28,552 bases of DNA from CAJAQL01 sp964442965 (GCA_964442965.1 CAYUBE010000011.1:1-28552); one strand, 5' to 3'. Shown: positions 7,739 through 15,354, numbered from the stretch's first letter. The notes: generated by a model not told the origin, from the letters alone. Translations and numbers: made by a program.

Positions 7739-7816
7739 ACGCCTTTCATAAAAAAATGCACCAGCCGTGCTATTTTGAATTCACAACATAAAGATTAAGA
7801 AAAGATTAAAAAATTT

Positions 7817-7845
7817 TTGACATTTTCCTTCTGTAATAACATCAT
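7817..7845 (+). promoter_or_regulatory. Promoter of the ORF6N gene
   Basis: TTGACA (7817-7822) and CATCAT (7840-7845) are 17 nt apart, and the ATG follows 9 nt later, so any leader is only a few nucleotides. Just upstream, AAAGATTAA occurs twice in tandem (about 7790-7809), a possible operator. Confidence 0.55.
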
Positions 7846-7854
7846 TGAAAAAAT

Positions 7855-8391
7855 ATGAGAAAAGAGACAGAGAAAAATTCAGAACTCCTGCCGATGGAAA
7901 TAGTTGAACGGCAAATCCTTCTGATTCGCGGACATAAAGTGATGCTTGATAGCCATCTGGCAGAATTATATCAAGTGACTACTGGCAATCTAAATCTCGC
8001 TGTCCGGCGCAACAAAGAACGATTTCCTGAAGATTTTATGTTTCAGCTCACCAAGGCGGAGGCTGATTCTTTGATATTGCAATTTGCAAGGTCAAAAAGC
8101 GGGCGTGGCGGGCGAAGAAAGTCGCCTTATGTTTTTACCGAGCAGGGAGTTGCAATGCTTTCCACGGTTTTAAACAGCAAACGCGCCATCGCGGTAAATA
8201 TCACGATCATACGAGTCTTCGTCCGCTTGCGGGAAATGCTCGCAAGTCATGCGTTATTGCTCCGTCGGTTGGATGAATTGGAACGAGAGCAGAAAGAACA
8301 AGGTTTGCAAATTGGTGCCATCTTCGATGCAATCAGAAAACTAACGCTATCAGACAACGAAGAAGTATCAAAGCATCCCATGGGATTTTGA
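7855..8391 (+). CDS. ORF6N domain protein
   Basis: The 178-residue protein has an N-terminal ORF6N (KilA-N-like) DNA-binding domain at about residues 16-105: VERQILLIRGHKVMLDSHLA, then LYQVTTGNLNLAVRRNKERFP, FMFQLTKAEA and YVFTEQGVAMLSTVL. A coiled-coil tail (about 125-165, RRLDELEREQKEQG) probably mediates oligomerisation. ORF6N proteins occur in phages as antirepressors and in many bacterial genomes, including CPR, as single copies of unknown target. No toxin or phage genes lie nearby; it faces the orphan gene at 8579. It is probably a transcription or maintenance regulator. Confidence 0.88.
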   Translation: MRKETEKNSELLPMEIVERQILLIRGHKVMLDSHLAELYQVTTGNLNLAVRRNKERFPEDFMFQLTKAEADSLILQFARSKSGRGGRRKSPYVFTEQGVAMLSTVLNSKRAIAVNITIIRVFVRLREMLASHALLLRRLDELEREQKEQGLQIGAIFDAIRKLTLSDNEEVSKHPMGF

Positions 8392-8441
8392 CGTCTTTAT
8401 CACTCCCGCAGGGATAAAAATTTAGCTTAACTCTTGATCTT

Positions 8442-8475
8442 CTTATTCTCATGTTCTTAAGAACATGAGAATAAG
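8442..8475. repeat. 34-nt perfect palindrome
   Basis: All 34 nt are self-complementary with no loop, centred on TTAA (ATGTTCTTAAGAACAT in the middle). It lies between the convergent ORF6N and orphan genes. No T-run follows on either strand, so a terminator is less likely than a protein-binding site, cruciform, or target or end of a mobile element. Confidence 0.9.
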
Positions 8476-8521
8476 GGAAACAACAAAAAAATTCATAAGA
8501 TTTTTATCACCAAGGCGCCTC

Positions 8522-8569
8522 AATAAAAAATAAGCCTCCGACGCTACGAGATAAATCGCGCCGAAGGCT
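8522..8569 (-). terminator. Rho-independent terminator of the orphan gene at 8579
   Basis: On the minus strand AGCCTTCGGCGC pairs with GCGTCGGAGGCT (8558-8569 with 8533-8544; 12 pairs, two G-U) and is followed by TTATTTTTTATTG. It starts 10 nt after the gene's stop. Confidence 0.8.
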
Positions 8570-8578
8570 CAATAATAA

Positions 8579-9433
8579 TCAAGGTTTCAAGTTTCGAGAG
8601 GCACCGATACCGAGCTTTGGATCTTCGGCAATAAGCCAATAATAACTACTTATCCTAATACCAGCGCCTTTGTTATCCATATCGTAGCCAACATAGACCG
8701 GATATCCTACCCGAGCGAGGTCGGCAGTAAGATCTCCTTCCGAGCTGAGACTAGCAGTATTGGCAAGGCGATCTGTATTTACATAAGTTCCTGTCTTTTT
8801 ATAAAAGAGAATGTCTTTTGCAATCTCTTCAATGGCTAATGGAACCTCATACTCTCCAGGGAGCATATTTTTTTGTTCGTTGAACGCCTTATTTTCTGAG
8901 CCGGGAATTATGTTTCTCAGAATCAGATACCAACGAAGCCTGAGATTCTCCGAACTCACAAATTTCTCCCGGAAATATTCCGAGGCAGACCCATAAGAAT
9001 GGAAACGCGGTTCATTCGACTTCGGATTGAGTTTCTGAAGCCTCGCAATATTCACAGTGTCCAATCCCACGAATGCGAAATGGGTTTCGCGAACCATCTT
9101 GCCGGGATTGAACGGGCACGACGAACTAAGCACCTCATCGCTCCATGGAAATTTACCGACTGCCTCTATTTGTTTTTTTGTAAAGGTGATCCCATAAACT
9201 TTCTGCCAATCATCAGTACCAAAACATGGCATATTGTAAAATTCGTGCGAAAGTTCTCGAACCTTATCAAGAATCGTATCGACAAGCTCAGTGCCACGAT
9301 TTACAACCCGCTGACCGCTTTCGTCGTTCAGTCCGATGATTTTGATTCCTTTTCGGACGCCGTTAGTAATCATTTGAATGAGGTGATCTCTTTTATCCTC
9401 ATTCATTTCAGACGTGACCAATGCTTTTTTCAT
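8579..9433 (-). CDS. Orphan protein, CPR-type cassette (unknown function)
   Basis: I cannot assign a function. The 284-residue protein has a helical N-terminal half, a central block with CPFNPGKMVRETHFAFVG, a region LRLRWYLILRNIIPGSENKA, and a Gly/Asp/Tyr/Ser-rich C-terminus ending YYWLIAEDPKLGIGASRN. From memory, similar proteins with LRWYLILRDIVPGS-like and GLxSSRK-like segments are widespread in Parcubacteria; I could not search for them. The start at 9433 is preferred over ATG 9442 because GAAAGGAG directly abuts the latter but sits 9 nt before the former. The gene is a complete unit with its own TTGACA promoter, a 14-bp hairpin leader and a terminator, unlike its leaderless neighbours. 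This resembles the orphan gene at 20016 and suggests a transferable cassette. Confidence 0.75.
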   Translation of the reverse strand: MKKALVTSEMNEDKRDHLIQMITNGVRKGIKIIGLNDESGQRVVNRGTELVDTILDKVRELSHEFYNMPCFGTDDWQKVYGITFTKKQIEAVGKFPWSDEVLSSSCPFNPGKMVRETHFAFVGLDTVNIARLQKLNPKSNEPRFHSYGSASEYFREKFVSSENLRLRWYLILRNIIPGSENKAFNEQKNMLPGEYEVPLAIEEIAKDILFYKKTGTYVNTDRLANTASLSSEGDLTADLARVGYPVYVGYDMDNKGAGIRISSYYWLIAEDPKLGIGASRNLKP

Positions 9434-9442
9434 CGTCACCAT

Positions 9443-9448
9443 CTCCTT
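9443..9448 (-). promoter_or_regulatory. Strong ribosome-binding site that decides the start at 9433
   Basis: AAGGAG ends immediately before the ATG at 9442, too close for use, and is 9 nt before the next in-frame ATG at 9433. The second start is therefore the likely one. Confidence 0.75.
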
Positions 9449-9497
9449 TCATAATTAGATTATCGGATTCCCTCCGGTTAGAGACGCGCCTCCCAAC

Positions 9498-9549
9498 GAG
9501 ACGAGTATTCAAAAAACTATAAATGTATAACTTCCTGAATACTCGTCTC
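9498..9549 (-). promoter_or_regulatory. Long stem-loop in the leader of the orphan gene
   Basis: GAGACGAGTATTCA and its exact complement (9498-9511 and 9536-9549) form a 14-bp stem with a 24-nt loop between promoter and ribosome-binding site. GTCTCGTTGGGAGGCGCGTC just downstream repeats part of the stem sequence and could compete for pairing, as in an attenuator. A GGAGGGAATC segment follows (minus strand, around 9466-9476). Confidence 0.75.
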
Positions 9550-9595
9550 ACATTTGCCCGAAACCTTAAATTTTCAGTTATCAAAGAACGATTTT

Positions 9596-9624
9596 AAAAT
9601 AATAGACAACTTGCCATTTGTCAA
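9596..9624 (-). promoter_or_regulatory. Promoter of the orphan gene at 8579
   Basis: TTGACA (9619-9624) and TATTTT (9596-9601) are exactly 17 nt apart on the minus strand. The leader to the ATG at 9433 would be about 155 nt. The promoter is back to back with that of thrS. Confidence 0.7.
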
Positions 9625-9629
9625 TCCAC

Positions 9630-9658
9630 TTTAAAATCCGATGTTTTCGGCATAGAAT
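9630..9658 (+). promoter_or_regulatory. Promoter of thrS (leaderless)
   Basis: TAGAAT (9653-9658) ends 6 nt before the thrS ATG; a weak TTTAAA lies 17 nt upstream (9630-9635). No ribosome-binding site is present, so transcription should start at or next to the ATG. Confidence 0.5.
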
Positions 9659-9664
9659 GAAAAA

Positions 9665-11425
9665 ATGAACAAAGAAAAGGATCCTGTTTCGCTTGATCAT
9701 GTTCGTCACTCGCTCGCGCATCTTTTGGCGGCTGCGGTTCTTAAGGAGTTCCCCGACGCAAAGCTTGGCATCGGGCCCGTTATCGAGAACGGGTTTTATT
9801 ATGATTTTGAGCTCCCCCGCTCGCTCACGCCGGACGATCTGAAGACGTTCGAGAAAACGATGCGCGGCTTGATTAATAAAAAGCTGCCATTCACGGGCGA
9901 AGAGATTTCTGCGGCAGAGGGGAAAAAACGGTTTGCGGAGCAACCTTTTAAGCTGGATTTAATAAGTGAATTTTCTGCGGCCGGACAAACGTTGACTATT
10001 TATCATACCGGCGACGTTTTCAGTGATCTCTGCCGCGGCGGACATGTGGAAAATACTTCCGAAATTCCAGCGGATGCTTTCAAGCTCGACAAGATCGCCG
10101 GTGCCTACTGGCGCGGCGACGAAAAAAATCCCATGCTTCAGCGCATTTATGGATTGGCCTTTGGTTCGAAACAAGAACTTGAAGATTATCTCGCGATGCG
10201 CATCGAAGCTGAAAAACGAGATCACAAAAAACTTGGCCCGCAGCTTGATCTCTTCACTTTCTCGGATCTCGTCGGCCCCGGGCTTCCCTTGTGGACGCCC
10301 AAAGGAACCCTCGTCCGCAATCTTCTCGATGATTTCGTCTGGGAACTCCGCGAAGCACGCGGCTACCAATTGGTTGATATCCCGCATATCACCAAAAAAG
10401 AGCTCTACGAGAAAAGCGGCCACTGGGAAAAATTTAAGGACGATCTTTTCAGGATTGTAACGCGCGAAGGCCATGAATACGCCATGAAACCGATGAACTG
10501 TCCTCATCATGCGCAAATCTATGCACGGCATCCCTGGAGTTATCGCGAATTGCCCCAGCGCTATGCCTCAACCACGAAGGTCTACCGCGACGAACAGTCG
10601 GGCGAACTTGCCGGTCTCTCGCGCGTGCTTGCCATCACGCAGGATGACGCTCATGTTTTCTGCCGCATGTCGCAGGCGAAAGAAGAATTTCTAAAAATCT
10701 GGGGTATCATCCAAGAATTTTATCGCGCTTTCGGATTTTCGCTCACCGCTCGGCTTTCGCTCCACGATCCTGAACACCCCGAAAAATATCTCGGCAATAA
10801 GGAAAAATGGAAATTTGCGGAAGACATGCTTCGCGACATCGTTCATGAGAAAAAAGCTGATTCATTTGACGGCATCGGCGAAGCAGCATTTTATGGACCG
10901 AAGCTCGACTTTATGGGCAAGGACGCCATCGGCCGCCTGCATCAGGTCGCGACCATCCAGCTCGACATGAGCCAGCCGGAACGCTTCGACTTGACCTGCG
11001 TAAACGAAAAAGGAGAACAGGAGCGGATCGTGATGATCCATGCCGCCATCATGGGTTCGATCGAACGGTTCCTCGCGGTCATCATCGAGCATTTCGCGGG
11101 CGCGTTCCCGCTCTGGCTCGCGCCGGTCCAGGCGACCGTCCTTCCGGTAAGCGATAAATTTTCTGCGTATGGGAAATCCGTGCATGATGCGCTCGTAGCG
11201 GCGGGCATCCGGTCCGAACTGAGTGACGCCAACGAATCTTTGGGCAAACGCATCCGCGCAGCCGAGATGATGAAAATCCCCTATGTGATCGTCGTGGGCG
11301 AAAAAGAAGCAACGGCAAAAACCGTGAACTTCCGCACGCGCGGCAGCGAAGAAAAAACAACGGAGGCAAAACTCGAAGAGTTCATCGAAAAATTGATAAG
11401 GGAAACGAAAGAAAAAAAATTATAA
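9665..11425 (+). CDS. thrS: Threonyl-tRNA synthetase lacking the TGS domain
   Basis: The enzyme charges tRNA-Thr. The N2 editing domain begins almost at the start (HSLAH with His15 and His19; CRGGH with Cys123 and His127). The class II core follows with motif 2 around YRDEQSGEL, the zinc ligands Cys279 (MNCPHH), His330 (DDAH) and His459 (MIHAA), and motif 3 at GSIERF. The anticodon domain is at the C-terminus (about 485-580). The 586-residue length is about 55 short of the usual 640 because the N-terminal TGS domain is absent; no in-frame upstream extension exists. The promoter geometry indicates a leaderless transcript. Confidence 0.97.
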   Translation: MNKEKDPVSLDHVRHSLAHLLAAAVLKEFPDAKLGIGPVIENGFYYDFELPRSLTPDDLKTFEKTMRGLINKKLPFTGEEISAAEGKKRFAEQPFKLDLISEFSAAGQTLTIYHTGDVFSDLCRGGHVENTSEIPADAFKLDKIAGAYWRGDEKNPMLQRIYGLAFGSKQELEDYLAMRIEAEKRDHKKLGPQLDLFTFSDLVGPGLPLWTPKGTLVRNLLDDFVWELREARGYQLVDIPHITKKELYEKSGHWEKFKDDLFRIVTREGHEYAMKPMNCPHHAQIYARHPWSYRELPQRYASTTKVYRDEQSGELAGLSRVLAITQDDAHVFCRMSQAKEEFLKIWGIIQEFYRAFGFSLTARLSLHDPEHPEKYLGNKEKWKFAEDMLRDIVHEKKADSFDGIGEAAFYGPKLDFMGKDAIGRLHQVATIQLDMSQPERFDLTCVNEKGEQERIVMIHAAIMGSIERFLAVIIEHFAGAFPLWLAPVQATVLPVSDKFSAYGKSVHDALVAAGIRSELSDANESLGKRIRAAEMMKIPYVIVVGEKEATAKTVNFRTRGSEEKTTEAKLEEFIEKLIRETKEKKL

Positions 11426-11432
11426 CCTTTTT

Positions 11433-11855
11433 TTATTTCACAATTCCCCGCTTCTGAAGCTCGGGATAGAGTTTCCCGGCCAGGGCATCATGGAAGGCAT
11501 CCTGTACGAAGTACGGCGATTTTCCTGATTCGGACATAGCGGCGGAAATACCTTTACGCAGCGCAACATCACAGAGATATTCGATCTCGAGTTTCACTTC
11601 GGCCGGCGCGTCCTTCGCGTAATCGGGCAGTGGATTGTGCGCGCCATCCGTCGGAGCTGCTGGCGCGGGAGCCGGAACCGGTATCCTATTTTGTGAACCC
11701 TGCAAATTCGGAAAAACGCGGATTGCTTCCTTTATCAACTCTTGCTCGGTTTTTGTCTCGTGAGCCGGTTGTTCACGCTGGGATTGTATCTGCTCCGCAA
11801 GCCGTTTCATATCGGCTTCGAGCGCGGCGTATTCAAAGGAAGATTCTTCAGGCAT
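11433..11855 (-). CDS. Small orphan protein (unknown function)
   Basis: I do not recognise a named family. The 140-residue protein has an N-terminal amphipathic or coiled-coil helix (EYAALEADMKRLAEQIQSQ), a Pro/Ala-rich linker (about residues 58-72) and a helical C-terminal domain, VKLEIEYLCDVALRKGISAA followed by FVQDAFHDALAGKLYPELQK. From memory, short CPR proteins with a DAFHDxL segment are common, so it may be lineage-specific. There is no signal peptide or membrane helix. It converges with thrS (7 nt between stops) and diverges from the GT39 gene over a 72-nt gap containing GATTCAT-type heptamers. The composition and clean linker support a real gene. Confidence 0.7.
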   Translation of the reverse strand: MPEESSFEYAALEADMKRLAEQIQSQREQPAHETKTEQELIKEAIRVFPNLQGSQNRIPVPAPAPAAPTDGAHNPLPDYAKDAPAEVKLEIEYLCDVALRKGISAAMSESGKSPYFVQDAFHDALAGKLYPELQKRGIVK

Positions 11856-11873
11856 GGGATTTGTTATTTGGGA

Positions 11874-11906
11874 GAATCATGATGCTTGACTCATGATTCA
11901 AGAATC
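11874..11906. repeat. GATTCAT-type heptamer block
   Basis: Four 7-nt units and a partial fifth (GAATCAT, GATGCTT, GACTCAT, GATTCAA) lie between two divergent starts. Other copies of the word are at 17771-17809 and 22220-22252, also beside start codons. The block overlaps TTGACT (11886-11891), a possible -35 element for the plus-strand gene, though spacing to its -10 is long. Confidence 0.85.
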
Positions 11907-11912
11907 TATTTA

Positions 11913-11921
11913 TGCTATCAT
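11913..11921 (+). promoter_or_regulatory. Extended -10 promoter of the GT39 gene (leaderless)
   Basis: TGC-TATCAT, an extended -10 element, ends 6 nt before the ATG at 11928. No ribosome-binding site is seen. Confidence 0.55.
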
Positions 11922-11927
11922 TATCTT

Positions 11928-13430
11928 ATGAGTCGTACGACGAAAATCTGGCTGGTGTTTGCGGGAATTATCGTCTTCGCATCGTTCCTCCGATTATACC
12001 ATATTACGACGACGCCGACCGGCCTCTATCCTGACGAGGCGATGGACGGCAACAATGCGCTTGAAGTCATCCAGACGAATCACTTCAAGGTGTTTTACGT
12101 CGAAGACAATGGCCGCGAGGGGCTCTACGTGAACACGCTCGTATTCTTTATTAAGGCGTTCGGTAATAAGCCGTGGGTCGTCCGCCTGCCGGCGGCGATC
12201 ACCGGCATCCTTACGGTTGCCGGCATGTATTTCCTCGGCGAAGAATTATTTGGCACCGAAGTCGGGCTTCTTGCCGCATTTTTGCTCGGCGCCTGTTTCT
12301 GGCATATCGATCTTTCCCGCGTTGGGTTCCGGGCCATCATGGCGCCACTCGCCCTCGTTTGGTCACTTTATTTCCTGATCAAATCATTTCGGTCAACTAA
12401 GGAGTTGCGTGCGTGGATCTACGCCATCGTCGGCGGCATTATTTTCGGTGCCGGGTTCTATACCTACATCGCCTACCGCGTAACGCCGCTTCTCTTCTTA
12501 CTTTTCATTCCATTTTTCAAAAAAAATCCGGGTTTCTGGAAACGCGCCGCCGTTTTCGTCACCGTCACATTTCTCGTTGCACTTCCCCTGGGACTCTATT
12601 TCCTGCATAATCCGGGTGATTTCTTTGGCAGAACCGCGCAGATTTCAGTGACTAACGCCAAAAGCCCGCTTAGTGAATTCATCCTGAACGTCGGGAAGAC
12701 GCTCGCGATGTTCAATTTCAGAGGCGACGGCAATTGGCGGCAAAATATCGCAGGTGCACCGGAACTCTTTTTGCCGGTCGGCATTCTTTTCCTCTTTGGC
12801 ATCGTTCTGAGTGCATGTTTTCTCTTCTGGAAAAAAAGGAATCCGCAATCATCGGAGCAATCGGTTAGGGATGCCGGATTGATGATAAAGGATTATGCGT
12901 TCGGGCTTTGGCTCATGTTCGCGTGGTTTATCCTAGCCATTCTTCCCGCCGCTGCGTCGGATGAAGGTATTCCGCATGCTCTGCGTTCGATCCTCACCCT
13001 TCCGCCGGCAATCTTCTTTGCAGCGCTTGCCGGCATCTGGACGTATCATAAGATCCGAAACAACGGTCTCAAAAAAACCGCAACCGCCTTCCTGCTCGTG
13101 TTCGTTGTTATCGTTGGCGTGAATGCTTATGTCAGCTATTTCATCACCTGGGCGAAAAACCCAAACATTTATTGGGCATTCAATGAAAATTACGTGGAAA
13201 TCGGAAATCAGATAAATGCCCTGCCCCAAAGTACGCAAAAATATGTCGTCGTGACGGCAGGAGGCGTGCTTGCTCGCGGCATCCCCGTTCCCGCTGAAAC
13301 CGTCATGTTTGTCACAAATTCATTCACCACCTCCACGCAGATTACGAACCACATCACCTATCTTCTGCCCGATCAAACGAGCACCATTCCCGCCGGAACG
13401 CCGACCAGTACCATTTTCTACGTAAATTAA
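11928..13430 (+). CDS. GT39-type membrane glycosyltransferase
   Basis: The 500-residue polytopic protein has the layout of PMT/ArnT-like (GT-C) enzymes: a first membrane helix (about 6-24), then an external loop with the catalytic acidic pair in GLYPDEAMDGNNA, about ten further helices, and a soluble C-terminal tail (about 415-500). These enzymes use a polyprenyl-phosphate sugar to glycosylate proteins or lipids outside the membrane. I use the ATG at 11928, because a TGC-TATCAT box ends 6 nt before it and homology starts there; a longer frame from 11886 would run through the repeat. It stands alone on the plus strand and ends at a bidirectional terminator. Confidence 0.85.
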   Translation: MSRTTKIWLVFAGIIVFASFLRLYHITTTPTGLYPDEAMDGNNALEVIQTNHFKVFYVEDNGREGLYVNTLVFFIKAFGNKPWVVRLPAAITGILTVAGMYFLGEELFGTEVGLLAAFLLGACFWHIDLSRVGFRAIMAPLALVWSLYFLIKSFRSTKELRAWIYAIVGGIIFGAGFYTYIAYRVTPLLFLLFIPFFKKNPGFWKRAAVFVTVTFLVALPLGLYFLHNPGDFFGRTAQISVTNAKSPLSEFILNVGKTLAMFNFRGDGNWRQNIAGAPELFLPVGILFLFGIVLSACFLFWKKRNPQSSEQSVRDAGLMIKDYAFGLWLMFAWFILAILPAAASDEGIPHALRSILTLPPAIFFAALAGIWTYHKIRNNGLKKTATAFLLVFVVIVGVNAYVSYFITWAKNPNIYWAFNENYVEIGNQINALPQSTQKYVVVTAGGVLARGIPVPAETVMFVTNSFTTSTQITNHITYLLPDQTSTIPAGTPTSTIFYVN

Positions 13431-13465
13431 ATTTGGAACGCCACGCATCATGAATGTCGTCCCAA

Positions 13466-13495
13466 CACCGGCTCATTCTACCGAATGAGCCGGTG
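13466..13495. repeat. 13-bp GC-rich hairpin after the GT39 gene
   Basis: CACCGGCTCATTC (13466-13478) is exactly complementary to 13483-13495 around a TACC loop. No T-run follows on either strand. It may protect the mRNA 3' end or form part of a two-hairpin terminator region with 13539-13573. Confidence 0.8.
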
Positions 13496-13538
13496 GCTCA
13501 ATACTTCGAAAACGAATCCGAATTCCAATTCTGGTCGG

Positions 13539-13573
13539 AACAAAAAATAACCATTGCATGGTTATTTTTTGTT
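13539..13573. terminator. Bidirectional terminator between GT39 gene and rplU
   Basis: AACAAAAAATAACCAT pairs perfectly over 16 bp with the arm at 13558-13573 around a 3-nt loop. Both strands read a hairpin followed by a T-run, so it can stop the two convergent genes. It overlaps the rplU stop codon by two bases. Confidence 0.85.
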
Positions 13574-13886
13574 ATACTTTTACGATCTCCACTTCGGTGA
13601 ACGGCTGGCGGTGGCCCTTCTTTTTCTTATAGCGCACTTTCGAGTGGTATCTGAAAACAATCTTCGTGTCTTCCTTGGCCTGGCGGAGAACTTTGCCTTC
13701 TACTTTTGTATCCGCAATGTGCGGCATGCCGATCATGACGGCATCTCCTTTTGTCAGCAGAAGAACCTTATCAAAAACAATAACGCCGCCCTTTTCTGCG
13801 GGAAGCTTTTCAACTCTCAATATTTGTCCCGCAGAAACTCTATATTGTTTTCCGCCAGTTTGAATGATCGCAAAATCTTTTGACAT
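13572..13886 (-). CDS. rplU: 50S ribosomal protein L21
   Basis: The 104-residue protein matches bL21: FAIIQTGGKQYRVSAGQILRVEKL at the N-terminus and YHSKVRYKKKKGHRQPFTEVEI at the C-terminus, the basic rRNA-binding end. It binds 23S rRNA in the large subunit. I start at the ATG at 13886 rather than the in-frame ATG at 13910, because homology begins there. rpmA, the usual partner, is not adjacent; the terminator follows directly. The promoter (TATAAT at 13943-13948) lies inside the end of the upstream gene and gives a leader of about 50 nt. Confidence 0.95.
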   Translation of the reverse strand: MSKDFAIIQTGGKQYRVSAGQILRVEKLPAEKGGVIVFDKVLLLTKGDAVMIGMPHIADTKVEGKVLRQAKEDTKIVFRYHSKVRYKKKKGHRQPFTEVEIVKV

Positions 13887-13929
13887 GGTTTCAGAGAAGA
13901 TTCCTCGCAATGCTCGGAATGACTATCTA

Positions 13930-14271
13930 TTAGTTCACAGAGATTATAGCGGCAAAAGCGATAAAAAGCAAGATGGCAAATGTCAACGTAAGAACCGCGG
14001 TCAATTTCCCAAAAAACGGGCTTCGTTCTTCGAATTCAAACGCCAAACAGGTATTCAAAACAACAACCACCATGCCGAATATTCCGGCAAATACGATAAC
14101 GCTGGTATTGCCAGTCGCCGTGATCCCCTGCAGGTCGTTAAAATGCAAGAGCATCGGGCCGCTCATAGTCCGCAGTCCGGCAAGCGCCCAAATAAAACCC
14201 GTCAGGACAAAAATAGCGGAGGCCGCAAGTAGACCGCTCACCATTTTATATTTTTTGAATCTTTCAAACAT
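13930..14271 (-). CDS. Small three-helix membrane protein (unknown function)
   Basis: I do not recognise the family. The 113-residue protein has three predicted membrane helices (about 11-31, 57-77 and 88-110) joined by short loops; the loop LRTMSGPMLLHFNDLQGI between helices 1 and 2 would be on one side with an FEFEERS loop on the other. It precedes rplU by 43 nt in the same direction, but rplU has its own promoter. No ribosome-binding site is seen; the ATG at 14271 follows a GC-rich stretch, and an in-frame ATG at codon 10 is possible. Upstream is an octamer-repeat region. Confidence 0.65.
   Translation of the reverse strand: MFERFKKYKMVSGLLAASAIFVLTGFIWALAGLRTMSGPMLLHFNDLQGITATGNTSVIVFAGIFGMVVVVLNTCLAFEFEERSPFFGKLTAVLTLTFAILLFIAFAAIISVN
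13943..13971 (-). promoter_or_regulatory. Promoter of rplU
   Basis: TATAAT (13943-13948) with TTGCTT 17 nt upstream (13966-13971) lies within the 3' end of the preceding membrane-protein gene. The leader of about 50 nt distinguishes it from the leaderless genes. Confidence 0.55.
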
Positions 14272-14285
14272 GGGGCCGCTGGGTC

Positions 14286-14371
14286 TAGTGTTTTAATGTT
14301 GTAGTGTTGTACTGATCTTGTAGATTTTCATTCGAACATTTATAACCTTGGAACACTATAACATTTCAATG
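14286..14371. repeat. Octamer-word region between galT and the small membrane protein
   Basis: Two blocks of the same 8-nt word family as 6311-6412 occur in opposite orientations: 14286-14323 (TTTTAATG, TTGTAGTG-type) and 14354-14371 (CACTATAA, CATTTCAA). The second runs over the galT stop codon. Read on the minus strand it offers TGTTATAGT, a near-perfect extended -10, upstream of the 14271 gene. Confidence 0.75.
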
Positions 14372-15349
14372 CCCTCTCAGTATCTTCGCCGCATTGTCCG
14401 GATCGATCACGTTGATATAAATGCCAGTGGCAAACTCCAGTCCGCCGAGATGCGAGAGATTAGGCAATATCTCCACGTGCCAGTGGTGATATTGATGCCC
14501 GTTCCTGCTGAACGGCGCACTATGGATAAAAAAATTAAGATCTGGATCGCCAACGCGGCTCCGAATTTTGCGCAGCGTTTTCTGGAGGATTTCCGCGACG
14601 CCTCGCATGACCGGCAGCGGCGTTTCCTCGAATTTCGGGAAATGCCGCCTCGGCATGACGCTCACTTCAAAAGGACGTTTCGAGGCATACGGAGCAAACG
14701 CAATGGCATCATCGTTTTTGTCTATTATTCTCTTCGTATATTTCAACTCTTCCCGTATGATACCGCAACGCAGGCAACGGTCGTTTTTTTTGAAATATTC
14801 GCGAGCGGTGCGAATCGAACGCGCCGCGTGCGGCGGCACGAAAGGGACTGCAAGGATCTGATAGTGCGGATGTCCGATTGATGCGCCGGCCGACGGACCA
14901 TAGTTCAAAAACGCGACGGCATACGCATTACAGCCGTCGTTCATGGCACGATAGCGCTCCTGGAACATCGTGAGTACTCTCGTCGCCGTCGCGAGATTGA
15001 TGTCGGCAAACGATTTGCGATGGTCGCGCGTGATGATAAGTTCGTGCGCACCGATACCGGTTTCCGCACGATAGACTCCTTCTTTGAATTGGCAGGCGCA
15101 CGTTTCGCCGTGCACGAGCGCCGGATACTTATTCGGAATGACGGCAATCTGCCACTTTTTCGCATTCGGCCATACTTCAAATACAACCCCATTGCCGGAT
15201 TTCTGAAGATCCTCAAAGGGACAATCTTTCTTCGACGCGATTTTGCGGGATTTCTGCTGTTCGCGGCCGAAGGTTTCTGGCCGCGCGGCGCGGCCGGGAG
15301 AGAGAATAATCCAATCACCGGATAATGGGTCTTGTCGGAGTTCGGGCAT
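14366..15349 (-). CDS. galT: Galactose-1-phosphate uridylyltransferase
   Basis: The enzyme transfers UMP between UDP-glucose and galactose-1-phosphate in the Leloir pathway. The 327-residue protein is a HIT-superfamily duplicated fold: RQDPLSGDWIILSPGRAARP at the start, CPFE at 43-46, the active-site GHPH (His160-Pro-His162) and HQYHHWHVEI near 285-293. A RCLRC pair at 191-195 resembles the zinc-binding cysteines of this family. No galK or galE is near, so it may serve nucleotide-sugar supply for surface glycans instead of galactose use; some relatives act on other sugar phosphates. Its upstream region is the left heptamer flank of the four-helix-bundle cassette. Confidence 0.88.
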   Translation of the reverse strand: MPELRQDPLSGDWIILSPGRAARPETFGREQQKSRKIASKKDCPFEDLQKSGNGVVFEVWPNAKKWQIAVIPNKYPALVHGETCACQFKEGVYRAETGIGAHELIITRDHRKSFADINLATATRVLTMFQERYRAMNDGCNAYAVAFLNYGPSAGASIGHPHYQILAVPFVPPHAARSIRTAREYFKKNDRCLRCGIIREELKYTKRIIDKNDDAIAFAPYASKRPFEVSVMPRRHFPKFEETPLPVMRGVAEILQKTLRKIRSRVGDPDLNFFIHSAPFSRNGHQYHHWHVEILPNLSHLGGLEFATGIYINVIDPDNAAKILRGH

Positions 15350-15354
15350 AAAAA

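Noticed and set aside
9959..10531. 190-residue minus-strand open frame
   Set aside because: It lies wholly inside thrS on the opposite strand and looks like a codon-bias shadow.
14797..14830. tRNA-like T-loop sequence (GGTGCGAATCGAAC)
   Set aside because: It lies within the galT coding frame and no acceptor, D or anticodon stem can be formed around it.
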